NCBI GenBank assembly: GCA_033782935.1
Contig: JAWQEG010001537.1
Span: 310,001-374,000 of the forward strand
Origin: Petrolisthes cinctipes
Lineage: Eukaryota; Arthropoda; Malacostraca; Decapoda; Porcellanidae
Direction of reading: 5' to 3'
Length of the DNA stretch: 64,000 nucleotides
The position numbers were made by a program, and so were the translations under genes. The notes beneath the pieces were generated by a model, which made no database searches, had not been told where the DNA came from, and worked only from the letters and a program-made list of their open reading frames with translations. Shown one piece after another: positions 13,541-27,240 of the stretch; within the stretch, counting starts at the first letter, position 1; each line of letters starts with the position of its first letter.

Positions 13541-16500
13541 TCGATTTTCAGCATGTTTTGGGTCTGTATCTTGAAAACATTCTAACTAGGAGTAGGCATG
13601 TACAGATCGCTTCTAGGACCCAAAAATATAGAATTTTCGGGTGATTTGAGCCTGAATTTGAGATAGAAACCGGTACTAAAGATACATGCACATATCGACT
13701 TTGGTCACCGGAAGTATCGATTTTTAGCATGTTATGAGCCTATATTTTGAAAACATTCTAGCACTGAGTAGGCATGTACAGATCGCTTCTGGAACCGAAA
13801 AATATAGAATTTTCGGGTGTTTTGTGGTTGAATTTGAGATATAAACGGGTGCAGAAGATGCATACACATATTGACTTTGGGCACCTAAAATATCGATTTT
13901 CAGCATGTTTTGGGCCTGTATCTGAGTAGACATGTACAGATCGCTTCTGGGACCACAAAATATCGAATTTTCGGGTGTTTGGAGCCTGAATTTGAGATAT
14001 AAACGGGTACATAAGATGCATGCACATATCGACTTTGGACACTTAAAATATCGATTTTTAGCATATTTTGAGCCTATATTTTGAAAATATTCTAGCAAAA
14101 AGTAGATATGTACAGATCACTTCTGGGACCCAAAAATATCGAATTTTCGGGTGTTTTGAGGTTGAATTTGGGATATAAACGGGTGCAGAAGATGCATACA
14201 CATATTGACTTTGGGCACCTAAAATATCGATTTTCAGCATGTTTTGGGCCTGTATCTGAGTAGGCATGTACAGATCGCTTCTGGGACCAAAAAATATCGA
14301 ATTTTCGGGTGTTTGGAGCCTGAATTTTAGATATCGACTTTGGGCACCTAAAATATCGATATTTAGCATGTTTTGGGCCTATATTTTGAAAATATTCTAG
14401 CACTGAGTAGGCATGTACAGATCGCTTTTGGGACCCCAAAATATCGAATTTTCGGGTGTTTTGAGCCTGAATTTGAGATATAAACGGGTATGGAAAATGC
14501 GTGCACATATTGACTTTGGTCACCTAAAAGATCGATTTTCAGTAAGTTTTGGGCCTGTAAATTAAAAATACTCTAACACGGAGTAGACATGTACAAAACG
14601 CTTCTGGGACCCCAAAATATCGAATTTTCGGGTGTTTTGGTCCTGAATTTGATATATCGACTTTGGGCACCTAAAATATCGATTTTTAGCATGTTTTGGG
14701 CCTGTATCTTGAAAATATTCTAGCACTGCGTAGGCATGTACAGATCGCTTCTGGGACCCCAAAATATCGAATTTTCGGGTGTTTTGAGATTGAATTTGTG
14801 ATAGAAACCGGTACTGAAGATACATTCACATATCGACTTTGGTCACCTGAAGTATCGATTTTCAGAATGTTTTGGCCCTATATTTTGAATGTATTCTAGC
14901 ATTGTGTAAGCATGTTCAGATTGCTTCTGAGACCCAAAAATATCGAATTTTCGGGTGTTTTGAGCCTGAATTTGGGATATAAACGGTACAGAAGATGAAT
15001 GCACATATGGATTTTGGGCACATAAAATATCGGTTTTCAGCTTGTTTTGGGTCTGTATTTTGAAAATATTTTAATATTGAGTAGGCATTTACAGATCCCT
15101 TCTGGGAACAAAAAGTATCGAATTTTAAGGTGTTTTAAGCCTGAATTTGTGATACAAGCGAGTGCTGATGATTCATGCACATATCGATTTTGGGCACCAA
15201 AAATTGCGATTTTCAGCTTATTTTGGGCCTGTATTTTGAAAATATTCTAACACTGAGTAGGCATGTACAGATCGCTTCTGGGACCCAAAAAAATCAATTT
15301 TTCAGGTGTTTTTAGCCTGAATTTGGGATATAAACGGGAACAGAAGATGCATGCAGATATCAACTTTGATCACCTATAATATCGATTTTAAGCATGTTTT
15401 GGGCCTGTAATTTGAAAATATTTTAGCACTGACTATGCATGTGGAGATTGCATCTGGGACCCAAAAATACCGAATTTTCTGATGTTTTGAGAATCAATTT
15501 GGGATATAAACGGGTACAGAAGATGCATGCACATATCGACTTTCTTCACAAAAAAAAAACGATTTTCAGCATGTTTTAGGCCTATATTTTGTAAAATATT
15601 CTAGCACAGAGTGAGCATGTACAGATCGCTTCTGGGACTCAAAAATATTGAATTTTCGGGTGTTTTGAACCTCAATTAGGAATATAAACGGGTACTGAAG
15701 ATGCATGCACATATCGACTTTGGGCACCCAAAATATCGATTTTTAGCATGTTTTGGGCCAATATTTGGAAAATACTCTAACACGGAGGAGGCATGTACAG
15801 ATCGCTTCTGGGACCCCAAAATATCGAATTTTCGGGTGTTTTGAGCCTGAATTTGGGATATAAACGGGTGCAGAAGATGCATGCACATATCGACTTTGGA
15901 CACTTAAAATATCGATTTTTAGCATGTTTTGAGCCTGTATCTGAGTAGGCATGTACAGATCGCTTCTGGGACCCCAAAATATCGAATTTTCGGGTGTTTT
16001 GGGCCTGAATTTGAGATATCGACTTTGGGCACCTAAAATATCGATTTTTAGCATGTTTTGGGCCTATATTTTGAAAATATTCTAGCACTGCGTAGGCACG
16101 TACAGATCGCTTCTGGGACCCCAAAATATCGAATTTTCGGGTGTTTTGAGCCTGAATTTGAGATATAAACGGGTACAGAAGATGCATGCACATATCGACT
16201 TTTGGGCACCTAAAATATCGATTTTGAGCATGTTTTGGGACTGTATCTTGAAAACATTCTAACTAGGAGTAGGCATGTACAGATCGCTTCTAGGACCCAA
16301 AAATATAGAATTTTCGGGGGTTTTGAGCCTGAATTTGAGATATAAACGGGTACAGAAGATGCATGCACATATCGACTTTTGGGCACCTAAAATATCGATT
16401 TTGAGCATGTTTTGGGTCTGTATCTTGAAAACATTGTAACTAAGAGTAGGCATGTACAGATCGCTTCTAGGACCCAAAAATATATAATTTTCGGGTGTTT

Positions 16501-19500
16501 TGAGCCTGAATTTATGATATAAACGGGTACAGAAGATGCATGCACATATCGAATTTGGACACTTAAAATATCGATTTTTAGCATGTTTTGAGCCAATATT
16601 TTGAAAAGATTCTAGCACTGAGTAGGCATGTACAGATCGCTTCTGGGACTGAAAAATATCGAATTTTCGGGTGTTTTGTGGTTGAATTTGAGATATAAAC
16701 GGGTGCAGAAGATGCATACACATATTGACTTTGGGCACCTAAAATATCGATTTTCAGCATGTTTTGGGCCTGTATCTGAGTAGGCATGTACAGATCGCTT
16801 CTGGGACCCCAAAATATCGAATTTTCGGGTGTTTGGAGCCTGAATTTGAGATATAAACGGGTACAGAAGATGCATGCACATATCGACTTTGGACACTTAA
16901 AATATCGATTTTTAGCATGTTTTGAGCCTATATTTTCAAAACATTCTAGCACTGAGTAGGCATGTACAGATCCCTTATGGGACCCAAAAATATCGAATTT
17001 TCGGGTGTTTTAAGCCTGAATTTGGGATATAAACGGGTGCAGAAGATGCATACACATTTCGATTTGTGGGCACCTAAATGATCGATTTTCAGTATGTTTT
17101 GGGCCTGTATATTAAAAATACTCTAACACGGAGTAGGCATGTACAGATCGCTTCTGGGACCCCAAAATATCGAATTTTCGGGTGTTTTGGGCCTGAATTT
17201 GAGATATCGACTTTGGGCACCTATAATATCGATTTTTAGCATGTTTTGGGCCTGTATTTTGAAAATATTCTAGCACTGCGTAGGCATGTACAGATCACTT
17301 CTGGGACACAAAAATATCGAATTTTCGGGTGTTTTGAGCCTGAATTTGAGATATAAACGGGTACAGAAGATGCATGCACATATCGACTTTTGGGCACCTA
17401 AAATATCGATTTTGAGCATGTTTTGGGTCTGTATCTTGAAAACATTCTAACTAGGAGTAGGCATGTACAGATCGCTTCTAGGACCTAAAAATATAGAATT
17501 TTCGGGTGATTTGAGCCTGAATTTGAGATAGAAACCGGTACTAAAGATACATGCACATATCGACTTTGGTCACCGGAAGTATCGATTTTTAGCATATTTT
17601 GAGCCTATATTTTGAAAATATTCTAGCACTGCGTAGGCACGTACAGATCGCTTCTGGGACCCCAAAATATCGAATTTTCGGGTGTTTTGAGCCTGAATTT
17701 GAGATATAAACGGGTACAGAAGATGCATGCACATATCGACTTTTGGGCACCTAAAATATCGATTTTGAGCATGTTTTGGGACTGTATCTTGAAAACATTC
17801 TAACTAGGAGTAGGCATGTACAGATCGCTTCTAGGACCCAAAAATATAGAATTTTCGGGGGTTTTGAGCCTGAATTTGAGATATAAACGGGTACAGAAGA
17901 TGCATGCACATATCGACTTTTGGGCACCTAAAATATCGATTTTGAGCATGTTTTGGGTCTGTATCTTGAAAACATTGTAACTAAGAGTAGGCATGTACAG
18001 ATCGCTTCTAGGACCCAAAAATATATAATTTTCGGGTGTTTTGAGCCTGAATTTATGATATAAACGGGTACAGAAGATGCATGCACATATCGAATTTGGA
18101 CACTTAAAATATCGATTTTTAGCATGTTTTGAGCCAATATTTTGAAAAGATTCTAGCACTGAGTAGGCATGTACAGATCGCTTCTGGGACTGAAAAATAT
18201 CGAATTTTCGGGTGTTTTGTGGTTGAATTTGAGATAAAAACGGGGGCAGAAGATGCATACACATATTGACTTTGGGCACCTAAAATATCGATTTTCAGCA
18301 TGTTTTGGGCCTGTATCTGAGTAGGCATGTACAGATCGCTTCTGGGACCCCAAAATATCGAATTTTCGGGTGTTTGGAGCCTGAATTTGAGATATAAACG
18401 GGTACAGAAGATGCATGCACATATCGACTTTGGACACTTAAAATATCGATTTTTAGCATGTTTTGAGCCTATATTTTCAAAACATTCTAGCACTGAGTAG
18501 GCATGTACAGATCCCTTATGGGACCCAAAAATATCGAATTTTCGGGTGTTTTAAGCCTGAATTTGGGATATAAACGGGTGCAGAAGATGCATACACATTT
18601 CGATTTGTGGGCACCTAAATGATCGATTTTCAGTATGTTTTGGGCCTGTATATTAAAAATACTCTAACACGGAGTAGGCATGTACAGATCGCTTCTGGGA
18701 CCCCAAAATATCGAATTTTCGGGTGTTTTGGGCCTGAATTTGAGATATCGACTTTGGGCACCTATAATATCGATTTTTAGCATGTTTTGGGCCTGTATTT
18801 TGAAAATATTCTAGCACTGCGTAGGCATGTACAGATCACTTCTGGGACACAAAAATATCGAATTTTCGGGTGTTTTGAGCCTGAATTTGAGATATAAACG
18901 GGTACAGAAGATGCATGCACATATCGACTTTTGGGCACCTAAAATATCGATTTTGAGCATGTTTTGGGTCTGTATCTTGAAAACATTCTAACTAGGAGTA
19001 GGCATGTACAGATCGCTTCTAGGACCTAAAAATATAGAATTTTCGGGTGATTTGAGCCTGAATTTGAGATAGAAACCGGTACTAAAGATACATGCACATA
19101 TCGACTTTGGTCACCGGAAGTATCGATTTTTAGCATATTTTGAGCCTATATTTTGAAAACATTCTAGCACTGAGTAGGCATGTACAGATCGCTTCTGGGA
19201 CCGAAAAATATAGAATTTTCGGGTGTTTTGTGGTTGAATTTGAGATATAAACGGGTGCAGAAGATGCATACACATATTGACTTTGGGCACCTAAAATATA
19301 GATTTTCAGCATGTTTTGGGCCTGTATCTGAGTAGACATGTACAGATCGCTTCTGGGACCACAAAATATCGAATTTTCGGGTGTTTGGAGCCTGAATTTG
19401 AGATATAAACGGGTACATAAGATGCATGCACATATCGACTTTGGACACTTAAAATATCGATTTTTAGCATATTTTGAGCCTATATTTTGAAAATATTCTA

Positions 19501-22500
19501 GCAAAAAGTAGATATGTACAGATCACTTCTGGGACCCAAAAATATCGAATTTTCGGGTGTTTTGAGGTTGAATTTGGGATATAAACGGGTGCAGAAGATG
19601 CATACACATATTGACTTTGGGCACCTAAAATATCGATTTTCAGCATGTTTTGGGCCTGTATCTGAGTAGGCATGTACAGATCGCTTCTGGGACCAAAAAA
19701 TATCGAATTTTCGGGTGTTTGGATCCTGAATTTTAGATATCGACTTTGGGCACCTAAAATATCGATATTTAGCATGTTTTGGGCCTATATTTTGAAAATA
19801 TTCTAGCACTGAGTAGGCATGTACAGATCGCTTTTGGGACCCCAAAATATCGAATTTTCGGGTGTTTTGAGCCTGAATTTGAGATATAAACGGGTATGGA
19901 AAATGCGTGCACATATTGACTTTGGTCACCTAAAAGATCGATTTTCAGTAAGTTTTGGGCCTGTAAATTAAAAATACTCTAACACGGAGTAGACATGTAC
20001 AAAACGCTTCTGGGACCCCAAAATATCGAATTTTCGGGTGTTTTGGTCCTGAATTTGATATATCGACTTTGGGCACCTAAAATATCGATTTTTAGCATGT
20101 TTTGGGCCTGTATCTTGAAAATATTCTAGCACTGCGTAGGCATGTACAGATCGCTTCTGGGACCCCAAAATATCGAATTTTCGGGTGTTTTGAGATTGAA
20201 TTTGTGATAGAAACCGGTACTGAAGATACATTCACATATCGACTTTGGTCACCTGAAGTATCGATTTTCAGAATGTTTTGGCCCTATATTTTGAATGTAT
20301 TCTAGCATTGTGTAAGCATGTTCAGATTGCTTCTGAGACCCAAAAATATCGAATTTTCGGGTGTTTTGAGCCTGAATTTGGGATATAAACGGTACAGAAG
20401 ATGAATGCACATATGGATTTTGGGCACATAAAATATCGGTTTTCAGCTTGTTTTGGGTCTGTATTTTGAAAATATTTTAATATTGAGTAGGCATTTACAG
20501 ATCCCTTCTGGGAACAAAAAGTATCGAATTTTAAGGTGTTTTAAGCCTGAATTTGTGATACAAGCGAGTGCTGATGATTCATGCACATATCGATTTTGGG
20601 CACCAAAAATTGCGATTTTCAGCTTATTTTGGGCCTGTATTTTGAAAATATTCTAACACTGAGTAGGCATGTACAGATCGCTTCTGGGACCCAAAAAAAT
20701 CAATTTTTCAGGTGTTTTTAGCCTGAATTTGGGATATAAACGGGAACAGAAGATGCATGCAGATATCAACTTTGATCACCTATAATATCGATTTTAAGCA
20801 TGTTTTGGGCCTGTAATTTGAAAATATTTTAGCACTGACTATGCATGTGGAGATTGCATCTGGGACCCAAAAATACCGAATTTTCTGATGTTTTGAGAAT
20901 CAATTTGGGATATAAACGGGTACAGAAGATGCATGCACATATCGACTTTCTTCACAAAAAAAAAACGATTTTCAGCATGTTTTAGGCCTATATTTTGTAA
21001 AATATTCTAGCACAGAGTGAGCATGTACAGATCGCTTCTGGGACTCAAAAATATTGAATTTTCGGGTGTTTTGAACCTCAATTAGGAATATAAACGGGTA
21101 CTGAAGATGCATGCACATATCGACTTTGGGCACCCAAAATATCGATTTTTAGCATGTTTTGGGCCAATATTTGGAAAATACTCTAACACGGAGGAGGCAT
21201 GTACAGATCGCTTCTGGGACCCCAAAATATCGAATTTTCGGGTGTTTTGAGCCTGAATTTGGGATATAAACGGGTGCAGAAGATGCATGCACATATCGAC
21301 TTTGGACACTTAAAATATCGATTTTTAGCATGTTTTGAGCCTGTATCTGAGTAGGCATGTACAGATCGCTTCTGGGACCCCAAAATATCGAATTTTCGGG
21401 TGTTTTGGGCCTGAATTTGAGATATCGACTTTGGGCACCTAAAATATCGATTTTTAGCATGTTTTGGGCCTATATTTTGAAAATATTCTAGCACTGCGTA
21501 GGCACGTACAGATCGCTTCTGGGACCCCAAAATATCGAATTTTCGGGTGTTTTGAGCCTGAATTTGAGATATAAACGGGTACAGAAGATGCATGCACATA
21601 TCGACTTTTGGGCACCTAAAATATCGATTTTGAGCATGTTTTGGGACTGTATCTTGAAAACATTCTAACTAGGAGTAGGCATGTACAGATCGCTTCTAGG
21701 ACCCAAAAATATAGAATTTTCGGGGGTTTTGAGCCTGAATTTGAGATATAAACGGGTACAGAAGATGCATGCACATATCGACTTTTGGGCACCTAAAATA
21801 TCGATTTTGAGCATGTTTTGGGTCTGTATCTTGAAAACATTGTAACTAAGAGTAGGCATGTACAGATCGCTTCTAGGACCCAAAAATATATAATTTTCGG
21901 GTGTTTTGAGCCTGAATTTATGATATAAACGGGTACAGAAGATGCATGCACATATCGAATTTGGACACTTAAAATATCGATTTTTAGCATGTTTTGAGCC
22001 AATATTTTGAAAAGATTCTAGCACTGAGTAGGCATGTACAGATCGCTTCTGGGACTGAAAAATATCGAATTTTCGGGTGTTTTGTGGTTGAATTTGAGAT
22101 ATAAACGGGTGCAGAAGATGCATACACATATTGACTTTGGGCACCTAAAATATCGATTTTCAGCATGTTTTGGGCCTGTATCTGAGTAGGCATGTACAGA
22201 TCGCTTCTGGGACCCCAAAATATCGAATTTTCGGGTGTTTGGAGCCTGAATTTGAGATATAAACGGGTACAGAAGATGCATGCACATATCGACTTTGGAC
22301 ACTTAAAATATCGATTTTTAGCATGTTTTGAGCCTATATTTTCAAAACATTCTAGCACTGAGTAGGCATGTACAGATCCCTTATGGGACCCAAAAATATC
22401 GAATTTTCGGGTGTTTTAAGCCTGAATTTGGGATATAAACGGGTGCAGAAGATGCATACACATTTCGATTTGTGGGCACCTAAATGATCGATTTTCAGTA

Positions 22501-25500
22501 TGTTTTGGGCCTGTATATTAAAAATACTCTAACACGGAGTAGGCATGTACAGATCGCTTCTGGGACCCCAAAATATCGAATTTTCGGGTGTTTTGGGCCT
22601 GAATTTGAGATATCGACTTTGGGCACCTATAATATCGATTTTTAGCATGTTTTGGGCCTGTATTTTGAAAATATTCTAGCACTGCGTAGGCATGTACAGA
22701 TCACTTCTGGGACACAAAAATATCGAATTTTCGGGTGTTTTGAGCCTGAATTTGAGATATAAACGGGTACAGAAGATGCATGCACATATCGACTTTTGGG
22801 CACCTAAAATATCGATTTTGAGCATGTTTTGGGTCTGTATCTTGAAAACATTCTAACTAGGAGTAGGCATGTACAGATCGCTTCTAGGACCTAAAAATAT
22901 AGAATTTTCGGGTGATTTGAGCCTGAATTTGAGATAGAAACCGGTACTAAAGATACATGCACATATCGACTTTGGTCACCGGAAGTATCGATTTTTAGCA
23001 TATTTTGAGCCTATATTTTGAAAACATTCTAGCACTGAGTAGGCATGTACAGATCGCTTCTGGGACCGAAAAATATAGAATTTTCGGGTGTTTTGTGGTT
23101 GAATTTGAGATATAAACCGGTGCAGAAGATGCATACACATATTGACTTTGGGCACCTAAAATATAGATTTTCAGCATGTTTTGGGCCTGTATCTGAGTAG
23201 ACATGTACAGATCGCTTCTGGGACCACAAAATATCGAATTTTCGGGTGTTTGGAGCCTGAATTTGAGATATAAACGGGTACATAAGATGCATGCACATAT
23301 CGACTTTGGACACTTAAAATATCGATTTTTAGCATATTTTGAGCCTATATTTTGAAAATATTCTAGCAAAAAGTAGATATGTACAGATCACTTCTGGGAC
23401 CCAAAAATATCGAATTTTCGGGTGTTTTGAGGTTGAATTTGGGATATAAACGGGTGCAGAAGATGCATACACATATTGACTTTGGGCACCTAAAATATCG
23501 ATTTTCAGCATGTTTTGGGCCTGTATCTGAGTAGGCATGTACAGATCGCTTCTGGGACCAAAAAATATCGAATTTTCGGGTGTTTGGAGCCTGAATTTTA
23601 GATATCGACTTTGGGCACCTAAAATATCGATATTTAGCATGTTTTGGGCCTATATTTTGAAAATATTCTAGCACTGAGTAGGCATGTACAGATCGCTTTT
23701 GGGACCCCAAAATATCGAATTTTCGGGTGTTTTGAGCCTGAATTTGAGATATAAACGGGTATGGAAAATGCGTGCACATATTGACTTTGGTCACCTAAAT
23801 GATCGATTTTCAGTAAGTTTTGGGCCTGTAAATTAAAAATACTCTAACACGGAGTAGACATGTACAAAACGCTTCTGGGACCCCAAAATATCGAATTTTC
23901 GGGTGTTTTGGTCCTGAATTTGATATATCGACTTTGGGCACCTAAAATATCGATTTTTAGCATGTTTTGGGCCTGTATCTTGAAAATATTCTAGCACTGC
24001 GTAGGCATGTACAGATCGCTTCTGGGACCCCAAAATATCGAATTTTCGGGTGTTTTGAGATTGAATTTGTGATAGAAACCGGTACTGAAGATACATTCAC
24101 ATATCGACTTTGGTCACCTGAAGTATCGATTTTCAGAATGTTTTGGCCCTATATTTTGAATGTATTCTAGCATTGTGTAAGCATGTTCAGATTGCTTCTG
24201 AGACCCAAAAATATCGAATTTTCGGGTGTTTTGAGCCTGAATTTGGGATATAAACGGTACAGAAGATGAATGCACATATGGATTTTGGGCACATAAAATA
24301 TCGGTTTTCAGCTTGTTTTGGGTCTGTATTTTGAAAATATTTTAATATTGAGTATGCATTTACAGATCCCTTCTGGGAACAAAAAGTATCGAATTTTAAG
24401 GTGTTTTAAGCCTGAATTTGTGATACAAGCGAGTGCTGATGATTCATGCACATATCGATTTTGGGCACCAAAAATTGCGATTTTCAGCTTATTTTGGGCC
24501 TGTATTTTGAAAATATTCTAACACTGAGTAGGCATGTACAGATCGCTTCTGGGACCCAAAAAAATCAATTTTTCAGGTGTTTTTAGCCTGAATTTGGGAT
24601 ATAAACGGGAACAGAAGATGCATGCAGATATCAACTTTGATCACCTATAATATCGATTTTAAGCATGTTTTGGGCCTGTAATTTGAAAATATTTTAGCAC
24701 TGACTATGCATGTGGAGATTGCATCTGGGACCCAAAAATACCGAATTTTCTGATGTTTTGAGAATCAATTTGGGATATAAACGGGTACAGAAGATGCATG
24801 CACATATCGACTTTCTTCACAAAAAAAAAACGATTTTCAGCATGTTTTAGGCCTATATTTTGTAAAATATTCTAGCACAGAGTGAGCATGTACAGATCGC
24901 TTCTGGGACTCAAAAATATTGAATTTTCGGGTGTTTTGAACCTCAATTAGGAATATAAACGGGTACTGAAGATGCATGCACATATCGACTTTGGGCACCC
25001 AAAATATCGATTTTTAGCATGTTTTGGGCCAATATTTGGAAAATACTCTAACACGGAGGAGGCATGTACAGATCGCTTCTGGGACCCCAAAATATCGAAT
25101 TTTCGGGTGTTTTGAGCCTGAATTTGGGATATAAACGGGTGCAGAAGATGCATGCACATATCGACTTTGGACACTTAAAATATCGATTTTTAGCATGTTT
25201 TGAGCCTGTATCTGAGTAGGCATGTACAGATCGCTTCTGGGACCCCAAAATATCGAATTTTCGGGTGTTTTGGGCCTGAATTTGAGATATCGACTTTGGG
25301 CACCTAAAATATCGATTTTTAGCATGTTTTGGGCCTATATTTTGAAAATATTCTAGCACTGCGTAGGCACGTACAGATCGCTTCTGGGACCCCAAAATAT
25401 CGAATTTTCGGGTGTTTTGAGCCTGAATTTGAGATATAAACGGGTACAGAAGATGCATGCACATATCGACTTTTGGGCACCTAAAATATCGATTTTGAGC

Positions 25501-27240
25501 ATGTTTTGGGACTGTATCTTGAAAACATTCTAACTAGGAGTAGGCATGTACAGATCGCTTCTAGGACCCAAAAATATAGAATTTTCGGGGGTTTTGAGCC
25601 TGAATTTGAGATATAAACGGGTACAGAAGATGCATGCACATATCGACTTTTGGGCACCTAAAATATCGATTTTGAGCATGTTTTGGGTCTGTATCTTGAA
25701 AACATTGTAACTAAGAGTAGGCATGTACAGATCGCTTCTAGGACCCAAAAATATATAATTTTCGGGTGTTTTGAGCCTGAATTTATGATATAAACGGGTA
25801 CAGAAGATGCATGCACATATCGAATTTGGACACTTAAAATATCGATTTTTAGCATGTTTTGAGCCAATATTTTGAAAAGATTCTAGCACTGAGTAGGCAT
25901 GTACAGATCGCTTCTGGGACTGAAAAATATCGAATTTTCGGGTGTTTTGTGGTTGAATTTGAGATATAAACGGGTGCAGAAGATGCATACACATATTGAC
26001 TTTGGGCACCTAAAATATCGATTTTCAGCATGTTTTGGGCCTGTATCTGAGTAGGCATGTACAGATCGCTTCTGGGACCCCAAAATATCGAATTTTCGGG
26101 TGTTTGGAGCCTGAATTTGAGATATAAACGGGTACAGAAGATGCATGCACATATCGACTTTGGACACTTAAAATATCGATTTTTAGCATGTTTTGAGCCT
26201 ATATTTTCAAAACATTCTAGCTCTGAGTAGGCATGTACAGATCCCTTATGGGACCCAAAAATATCGAATTTTCGGGTGTTTTAAGCCTGAATTTGGGATA
26301 TAAACGGGTGCAGAAGATGCATACACATTTCGATTTGTGGGCACCTAAATGATCGATTTTCAGTATGTTTTGGGCCTGTATATTAAAAATACTCTAACAC
26401 GGAGTAGGCATGTACAGATCGCTTCTGGGACCCCAAAATATCGAATTTTCGGGTGTTTTGGGCCTGAATTTGAGATATCGACTTTGGGCACCTATAATAT
26501 CGATTTTTAGCATGTTTTGGGCCTGTATTTTGAAAATATTCTAGCACTGCGTAGGCATGTACAGATCACTTCTGGGACACAAAAATATCGAATTTTCGGG
26601 TGTTTTGAGCCTGAATTTGAGATATAAACGGGTACAGAAGATGCATGCACATATCGACTTTTGGGCACCTAAAATATCGATTTTGAGCATGTTTTGGGTC
26701 TGTATCTTGAAAACATTCTAACTAGGAGTAGGCATGTACAGATCGCTTCTAGGACCCAAAAATATAGAATTTTCGGGTGATTTGAGCCTGAATTTGAGAT
26801 AGAAACCGGTACTAAAGATACATGCACATATCGACTTTGGTCACCGGAAGTATCGATTTTTAGCATATTTTGAGCCTATATTTTGAAAACATTCTAGTAC
26901 TGAGTAGGCATGTACAGATCGCTTCTGGGACCGAAAAATATAGAATTTTCGGGTGTTTTGTGGTTGAATTTGAGATATAAACGGGTGCAGAAGATGCATA
27001 CACATATTGACTTTGGGCACCTAAAATATAGATTTTCAGCATGTTTTGGGCCTGTATCTGAGTAGGCATGTACAGATCGCTTCTGGGACCCCAAAATATC
27101 GAATTTTCGGGTGTTTGGAGCCTGAATTTGAGATATAAACGGGTACAGAAGATGCATGCACATATCGACTTTGGACACTTAAAATATCGATTTTTAGCAT
27201 ATTGTGAGCCTATATTTTGAAAATATTCTAGCAAAAAGTA
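13541..27240. repeat. HOR block, 3,865-bp period (two exact copies plus a rearranged and a truncated copy)
   Basis: Equivalent landmarks fall at about 13724, 19130, 22995 and 26860. The last three are 3,865 bp apart. The first interval is 5,406 bp, which equals 3,865 + 1,541 and reflects a nested duplication. The unit holds about 22 monomers, counting short forms. Copies 19130-22994 and 22995-26859 differ at about six sites found by eye, for example G/T at 20489/24354 and A/T in the 'TAAA(A/T)GATCG' site near 19928/23793. The copy starting at 26860 diverges after about 27240. Each unit includes a stretch of unusually diverged monomers (14825-15700 in the first copy). Confidence 0.93.
16076..19157. 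repeat. Nested tandem duplication, 1,541 bp, inside the first HOR copy
   Basis: About 16076-17616 is repeated at about 17617-19157 with an offset of exactly 1,541 bp, for example the paired landmarks 16259/17800 and 16578/18119. This duplication is absent from the two later 3,865-bp copies. At the junction (about 17603-17619) a monomer that begins with 'AGCATATTTTGAGCC' switches to one with 'CTAGCACTGCGTAGGCACG' inside a shared stretch reading 'GCCTATATTTTGAAAA'. That is the footprint expected of unequal homologous exchange. Confidence 0.88.

Noticed and set aside
13541..13720. Primate-type alpha satellite (also about 171 bp)
   Set aside because: Monomer length is similar, but the landmarks do not match and the 88-bp dimer structure is different.
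16206..16382. CENP-B box
   Set aside because: The monomer has TTCGGG and AAACGGG, but the required TTCG-N4-A-N2-CGGG spacing is not present.
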